This document shows, piece after piece, positions 61,771-64,000 of a stretch of DNA of 64,000 nucleotides. Below the pieces are notes generated by a model. The model was not told the DNA's origin and ran no database searches. It saw nothing but the letters and a program-made list of their open reading frames with translations. Source of the stretch: Mesoflavibacter profundi (GTDB lineage Bacteria > Bacteroidota > Bacteroidia > Flavobacteriales > Flavobacteriaceae); assembly GCF_014764305.1 (NCBI RefSeq), contig NZ_CP061703.1, positions 1,005,501 through 1,069,500 of the forward strand, given 5' to 3'. Numbering within the stretch: position 1 is the first letter of the stretch; each line of letters begins with the position of its first letter. The position numbers were made by a program, and so were the translations under genes.

Positions 61771-64000
61771 ATGAAATTAAAAACTATAATATATACACTT
61801 TGTACAGCTTCTATCCTATTTTCTTGTAAAAATAAAGAGGAAAACACAAAAAACGAAACCCAAAACGAAGCACCACAATTTCAATTGTTAGATGCTGCTA
61901 CAACAGGTATTAATTTTGAAAACAACTTAGTATCAACAGACGAATTTAACGTATACCGTTACCGAAATTTTTATAATGGTGGCGGCGTATCTATTGGAGA
62001 TATTAATAACGATGGTTTACAAGATATTTACCTAACCTCTAATCTCAATCAAAATAAACTTTATCTAAATAAAGGTAATTTTAAATTTGAAGATATTACA
62101 GACAAAGCAAAAGTTGGAGGCACAAAAGCATGGTCTACAGGAGTATCAATGGTAGATATAAATGCAGATGGATTTTTAGATATTTATGTATGTAACTCTG
62201 GAGATGTTAAAGGAGATAATAAACAAAACGAATTCTTTATCAATAACGGTGATGGCACATTTACAGATAAAGCCAAAGAATTAGGATTAGACGACAAAGG
62301 ATTTTCTACACACGCATCGTTTTTCGACTTTGATAACGATGGTGATTTGGATGTTTATCTTCTTAATAATTCCTATCAATCTATAGGATCATTCAACTTA
62401 AAGAAAAACGAACGACCAAAACGTGATGTTTTAGGTGGTGATAAACTATTTGAAAACAAAGAAGGTAAATTTATAGATATAAGCGAACAAGCTGGTATTT
62501 ATGGTAGTGTTATAGGATTTGGTCTTGGTGTAACTGTTGGAGACATGAATAATGATGGCTGGCAAGACATTTATGTTTCTAACGATTTTTTTGAGCGTGA
62601 TTACCTTTACATAAATCAAAAAAATGGCACGTTTAAAGAAACACTAACAACCTCTTTAAATTCTATTAGTGGTGCATCAATGGGAGCAGATGCTGCAGAT
62701 ATTAACAACGATGGATACAATGATATTTTTGTAACCGAAATGCTACCTAGTGAATACGAAAGACTTAAAACAGTTACCACTTTTGAAGATTGGAATAAAT
62801 ATCAATACAACGTAAAAAACGATTATTTCCATCAATTCACAAGAAATATGCTTCAGCTAAACAATAGTAATTTAACCTTTAGCGAAGTTGGTCGATTTAG
62901 TGGTGTAGAAGCATCAGACTGGAGTTGGGGCGCATTATTTTTTGACATGAACAACGATGGTTTAAAGGATTTATATATCGCTAACGGTATATATAAAGAT
63001 CTTACCAATCAAGATTACTTAAAGTATGTGTCTAACGAAGAAGTTGTACAATCCATAGTATCTGGAAATCAAGTAAATTATAAAAAATTAATAGACATTA
63101 TTCCTTCCAATAAGGTTAAAAATCACGCCTATATTAATCAAGGCGATTTACAATTTAAAAGAACTTATAACGGATTAAATACAGAAAGCTTTTCTAACGG
63201 ATCTGCTTATGGCGATTTAGATAATGATGGCGATTTAGATGTTGTAGTAAACAACGTTAACATGCCATTATTTGTGTATCAAAACACATTAGAAGACACT
63301 AAAACCAACTATTTAAAAGTTATTTTAAAAGGTGAAGGAAAAAATCTAAATGGTATTGGTGCAAAATTAAAATTAACTACAAAAAACAGTACTATATTTT
63401 TAGAACAACAACCTGTTAGAGGTTTTCAATCCTCTATGGACTTTAGGCCTAACTTTGGATTTACAGATACCGAAAATTTAATGCTAACCGTAACATGGCC
63501 AAGCGGAAAAGTTTCAACAATTAAAAATCCTAAACCAAATACTACCATTACTGTAGATGAAAAAGATGCGGTTAATAACAATCAAATTACTACAGCAACA
63601 GATGAAACTGCAGTTTTTAGTCCTTCTAAAAACATAATCGATTTTAAACATAACGAAAACAATTATGTAGACTTTAATGTTGATAGACTTTTACCTTTTA
63701 TGAGAAGTGCCGAAGGACCTAAAATGAGTTTAGGCGACGTAAATGGTGATGGACAAACAGATATTTACATTGGTGGATCTAAAGGATTTACAGGCTCATT
63801 ATACCTTCAAAACAACAACAGTTTTAAACGAAGTAATACAACTGTTTTTGATAGACAAAAATCTTCTGAAGATGCTGAAAGCTTATTTTTTGATGCCGAT
63901 AATGATGGAGATTTAGATCTTTATGTGTGTAGCGGTAGTGTAGAAACTTCAAAGTATAGTTCTAACTATCTTGATAAATTATATATAAACGATGGTAAAG
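61771..64000 (+). CDS. VCBS/FG-GAP and ASPIC/UnbV repeat lipoprotein, copy 2 (3' end missing)
   Basis: The ATG at 61771 opens a frame with no stop to the window end (743 codons). It has a lipoprotein signal (lipobox LFSC, Cys19) and is a clear paralogue of the gene at 57943. Shared order is FYNGGGVSIGDINNDGLQD, NKLYLNKGNFKF, VDINADGFLDIYVC, FFERDYLYINQK and an ASPIC/UnbV block IGAKLKLTTKNS. A second VCBS series begins near 63730 (LGDVNGDGQTDIYIGG). Surface binding is the likely role. Confidence 0.9.
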   Translation, partial: MKLKTIIYTLCTASILFSCKNKEENTKNETQNEAPQFQLLDAATTGINFENNLVSTDEFNVYRYRNFYNGGGVSIGDINNDGLQDIYLTSNLNQNKLYLNKGNFKFEDITDKAKVGGTKAWSTGVSMVDINADGFLDIYVCNSGDVKGDNKQNEFFINNGDGTFTDKAKELGLDDKGFSTHASFFDFDNDGDLDVYLLNNSYQSIGSFNLKKNERPKRDVLGGDKLFENKEGKFIDISEQAGIYGSVIGFGLGVTVGDMNNDGWQDIYVSNDFFERDYLYINQKNGTFKETLTTSLNSISGASMGADAADINNDGYNDIFVTEMLPSEYERLKTVTTFEDWNKYQYNVKNDYFHQFTRNMLQLNNSNLTFSEVGRFSGVEASDWSWGALFFDMNNDGLKDLYIANGIYKDLTNQDYLKYVSNEEVVQSIVSGNQVNYKKLIDIIPSNKVKNHAYINQGDLQFKRTYNGLNTESFSNGSAYGDLDNDGDLDVVVNNVNMPLFVYQNTLEDTKTNYLKVILKGEGKNLNGIGAKLKLTTKNSTIFLEQQPVRGFQSSMDFRPNFGFTDTENLMLTVTWPSGKVSTIKNPKPNTTITVDEKDAVNNNQITTATDETAVFSPSKNIIDFKHNENNYVDFNVDRLLPFMRSAEGPKMSLGDVNGDGQTDIYIGGSKGFTGSLYLQNNNSFKRSNTTVFDRQKSSEDAESLFFDADNDGDLDLYVCSGSVETSKYSSNYLDKLYINDGK

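Overview
The window looks like chromosomal DNA of a marine-type member of the Flavobacteriaceae (Bacteroidota). The evidence is low GC by eye, SusC/SusD pairs, a type IX secretion C-terminal sorting domain, Bacteroidota-specific families (DUF2480, DUF3078, DUF6265), almost no Shine-Dalgarno sequences, and several TAnnTTTG promoter -7 boxes. Genus cannot be fixed from this. No rRNA, tRNA, CRISPR array, transposase or phage gene was recognised. No gene-free stretch exceeds 300 bases; the longest is 297 bases (52958-53254).

Region 1 (1-8871) is a SUF iron-sulfur assembly cluster: sufB (3' end only), sufC, sufD, sufS, sufE, a MIP18/DUF59 protein, DUF2480 and a DUF3078 outer-membrane protein. It is interrupted by envelope genes. 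An AHL-lactonase-like metallo-beta-lactamase lipoprotein and a small lipoprotein lie between sufB and sufC, a secreted tyrosine-rich protein lies between sufD and sufS, and a lipoprotein lies between sufS and sufE. Convergent hflX and a cytoplasmic EEP-family protein follow (8945-11219).

Region 2 (11273-31691) is a polysaccharide utilisation locus (PUL A). A membrane-spanning SusR-like regulator is followed by repeated TACGTCA sites, SusC, SusD and a two-LamG-domain lipoprotein. A strong intercistronic hairpin comes next. Then come two overlapping GH144-type endo-beta-1,2-glucanase lipoproteins, an esterase, a GH3 beta-glucosidase, a second esterase, a GH43-F5/8C-FN3 protein, a secreted EEP phosphodiesterase and a sodium/sugar symporter. 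The most economical reading is capture and breakdown of a beta-1,2-linked glucan. The esterases and the phosphodiesterase suggest the substrate may be decorated, as the osmoregulated periplasmic glucans of Proteobacteria are; that last step is inference.

Region 3 (31742-46879) is mostly housekeeping and envelope genes: a tail-less SSB, a spermidine-synthase-like protein, DUF6265-GNAT-zinc finger, OmpA, a GIDE-like membrane protein, a CBS protein, an ERMP1-like M28 peptidase, a TPR protein, an M13 peptidase, a large secreted Asp-box propeller with a T9SS signal, an NTF2-like protein and a lipoprotein.

Region 4 (47035-64000) starts with a threonine-dehydrogenase-like SDR and continues as a fructan locus (PUL B). 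It holds an MFS sugar porter, a GH32 beta-fructosidase lipoprotein, a fructokinase, a LacI-family repressor, SusC and SusD. Two near-palindromic CG-centred operators, before the MFS gene and before susC, suggest one LacI regulon. After a terminator come two paralogous VCBS/ASPIC-UnbV lipoproteins flanking a small lipoprotein; the second runs off the window end.
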